Positions 5,088 to 6,612 of a DNA stretch of 6,612 nucleotides are shown one piece after another. The position numbers and the translations under genes were made by a program. A model generated the notes under the pieces. The model did no database searches and had not been told where the DNA came from. It saw nothing but the letters and a program-made list of their open reading frames with translations. This DNA is from an uncultured Phaeodactylibacter sp. (lineage in GTDB: Bacteria > Bacteroidota > Bacteroidia > Chitinophagales > Saprospiraceae). The stretch's first letter is position 1, and each line of letters starts with the position of its first letter. Location: contig CAJXXJ010000224.1 in assembly GCA_913062745.1 (NCBI GenBank), positions 1-6,612 on the forward strand. The letters are read 5' to 3'.

Positions 5088-6612
5088 ATGCAACACCACT
5101 TGCTCAACACCGATGAGCTGCCCACCGGAACGATGAAATCTGTCAGCGCGGGCGATCAGGAAGTCCTGCTGCTCAATGTAGAAGGCGAAATCGTCGCGCT
5201 TTATCCTAAATGTACCCACTACGGTGCACCGCTGGCCGATGGCGTGCTCAACGGCCACCGCCTGGTTTGCCCCTGGCACCACGCCTGCTACGATGCGCGC
5301 AATGGCACCCACCTGGAAGCTCCCGGCATAGATGCCCTGCCTCAGTACGAAGTTTCTGTCAAAGGCAAAGAAATCTGGGTGGAGGTGCCGGAAGACGGCA
5401 GCGACCGCGTCCCCAACCCTATGGCCGAGCCGCGCCTGGAAAATGAGGCCACCTACGCCATAATCGGTGGCGGTGCAGCCGGTGCTTACGCAGCGGAAGG
5501 CATGCGCGAAGGCGGCTTTACGGGTCGCATTGTGCTGTTCACCGACGAAGAGGAACTGCCTTACGACCGGCCCAACTGCAGCAAAGACTACCTGCAGGGA
5601 GAGGCACCGGAGGAGTGGATGCCGCTTAGAGGCGAAGATTTTTACCAAAAAAGAGGTATCGTGCTGATGAAGGGCCACCGTGCACAGCACGTTGATGCCG
5701 AAAAAAAAGAAATACAATTTGAGAAAGGCGAGCCGGTACAGTACGACAAGCTGCTCGTATGCACCGGTGGTGCGCCCAACCGGCTGCCCATCACCGGGGC
5801 CGAGCTGGACAACGTATTTACCCTGCGCAGTTTATCAGACAGCCGGCAGCTGATTAAAAATGGCAAAAAGGCAGAAAAGGTAGTCGTGATTGGTGCTTCT
5901 TTCATTGGGATGGAAGCAGCGATGAGCCTGCAGCAACACGACTGCGAAGTGCACGTGGTAGCACCGGACAAAGTGCCCTTTGCAAAAGTATTCGGAGAAG
6001 CACTTGGGCAGCAGTTGCGGAAGTGGCATGAGTCCGCAGGCATTCACTTTCATCTGGAAGAAGAAGTCACGCAAATTGAAGGGCAGTCCGGATGCGAAGC
6101 TGTCATTTTGGGCAGCGGTAAACGGCTGCCGGCTGATATGGTGGTAATGGGCGTGGGCGTACACCCGGCCACCTCCTTCCTGCCCGGCGAATTGCTGCAG
6201 GAAGACGGCAGCCTCAAGACCGATCAGTATCTGCAGGCCGGGCAGGATATTTATGCTGCCGGAGACATCGCCAGTTACCCGGATGGTGATCAGTACCAGC
6301 GGATAGAGCACTGGAAAGTCGCCTGCCAGCAGGGGCGTATTGCAGGCAAAAATATGGCCGGCGCTGGGGAAGCATTCCGGGCAGTACCCTTCTTTTGGTC
6401 GGTACAGCAAGATAAAATAATCGGCTACGCCGGGTTCACGCAGGGATTTGATGAAACTATTACGGAGGGAGAGCTCACAGGAGACTCTTTCATGGTGCAC
6501 TATGTGAAAGACGGGGCCATACGAGCCACCGCCTCTTTGTTCCGCGATGAAGAGCTCTGCGCGGTGCAGGAGCTGATGTATGAAAACCGCATGCCGTCTC
6601 CCGATCAGGTCA
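5088..6612 (+). CDS. Rieske [2Fe-2S] / FAD-NAD(P)H oxidoreductase fusion, AIFM3-like (3'-truncated by window)
   Basis: 508 codons are visible, open at the right edge; family lengths suggest only a short C-terminal piece is missing. Residues 1-105 form a Rieske ferredoxin domain with ligands Cys42-x-His44 and Cys61-x2-His64, spacing CxH-x16-CxxH (KCTHYGAPL, CPWHHACYD). From about 120 comes a pyridine-nucleotide-disulfide oxidoreductase fold: FAD-binding GGGAAG (127-132), the YDRPNCSK segment, KLLVCTGGAPNRL (221-233), a second Rossmann motif VVVIGASFIGMEAA for NAD(P)H (265-278), and IYAAGDIA (388-395) for FAD. The end (FFWSVQQDKIIGYAG) is the reductase C-terminal domain. This order is that of AIFM3/Nfrl-type proteins and ferredoxin-reductase-like enzymes of ring-hydroxylating systems, carrying electrons from NAD(P)H through FAD to the Rieske cluster. 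No oxygenase gene is visible, so the acceptor is unknown. No signal peptide: cytosolic. Alternative physiological roles, such as redox sensing, remain open. Confidence 0.93.
   Translation, partial: MQHHLLNTDELPTGTMKSVSAGDQEVLLLNVEGEIVALYPKCTHYGAPLADGVLNGHRLVCPWHHACYDARNGTHLEAPGIDALPQYEVSVKGKEIWVEVPEDGSDRVPNPMAEPRLENEATYAIIGGGAAGAYAAEGMREGGFTGRIVLFTDEEELPYDRPNCSKDYLQGEAPEEWMPLRGEDFYQKRGIVLMKGHRAQHVDAEKKEIQFEKGEPVQYDKLLVCTGGAPNRLPITGAELDNVFTLRSLSDSRQLIKNGKKAEKVVVIGASFIGMEAAMSLQQHDCEVHVVAPDKVPFAKVFGEALGQQLRKWHESAGIHFHLEEEVTQIEGQSGCEAVILGSGKRLPADMVVMGVGVHPATSFLPGELLQEDGSLKTDQYLQAGQDIYAAGDIASYPDGDQYQRIEHWKVACQQGRIAGKNMAGAGEAFRAVPFFWSVQQDKIIGYAGFTQGFDETITEGELTGDSFMVHYVKDGAIRATASLFRDEELCAVQELMYENRMPSPDQV

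Noticed and set aside
4962..5717. Minus-strand open frame (251 codons) opposite the Rieske-FAD gene
   Set aside because: Antisense to strong Rieske and FAD motifs; the translation has no domain pattern.
5835..6500. Minus-strand open frame (221 codons) opposite the NAD(P)H and C-terminal domains of the oxidoreductase
   Set aside because: Antisense shadow with no recognisable motifs.
1..6612. Search for CRISPR arrays, insertion sequences, att sites, tRNA or phage defence genes
   Set aside because: No regularly spaced repeats, transposase motifs, long terminal inverted repeats or tRNA-like folds were seen.

Overview
The window looks like chromosomal DNA from a member of the Bacteroidota, most likely a Saprospiria-type (Lewinella/Phaeodactylibacter-like) marine lineage. 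The phylum call rests on a PorP/SprF-family outer-membrane protein with the type IX secretion hallmark, a bactofilin placed directly before an AtpZ gene, and start sites with little or no Shine-Dalgarno sequence. The lineage call is inference from gene content and a fairly GC-rich codon bias. There are no mobile elements, phage genes, tRNA/rRNA genes or CRISPR arrays; this is ordinary housekeeping and accessory chromosome.

Layout: two divergent gene blocks meet at a 93-bp spacer (3434-3526). Left block (minus strand, transcribed right to left): a cytosolic-looking Deg/HtrA-type serine protease with a zinc ribbon and a YbjN-like C-terminal domain; a 273-bp spacer holding a possible 63-codon ORF; porP/sprF; a strong symmetrical hairpin terminator (956-992); a ~200-bp leader; bactofilin; atpZ; and the first four codons of a further gene that overlaps the atpZ stop as ATGA. 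In Bacteroidota this order usually leads into the F0F1 ATP synthase genes (atpB, atpE and so on), so the left edge is probably the head of the ATP synthase operon.

Right block (plus strand): an Fpg/Nei-family DNA glycosylase with an altered zinc finger (Cys-x2-Asp in place of Cys-x2-Cys), an RDD-family membrane protein, and a Rieske [2Fe-2S]-FAD/NAD oxidoreductase fusion resembling AIFM3, which runs off the right edge. These genes share direction, but the gaps of 69 and 97 bp show no clear terminator or promoter, so whether they form an operon is open.

The best candidate for something unusual is the protease architecture. It has an intact His-Asp-Ser triad, no signal peptide (an in-frame stop lies 13 codons upstream with no start between), no PDZ domain, and instead a four-cysteine zinc ribbon followed by a YbjN/type III chaperone-like fold. 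The glycosylase's altered metal site and damage-recognition loop are the second point worth checking.
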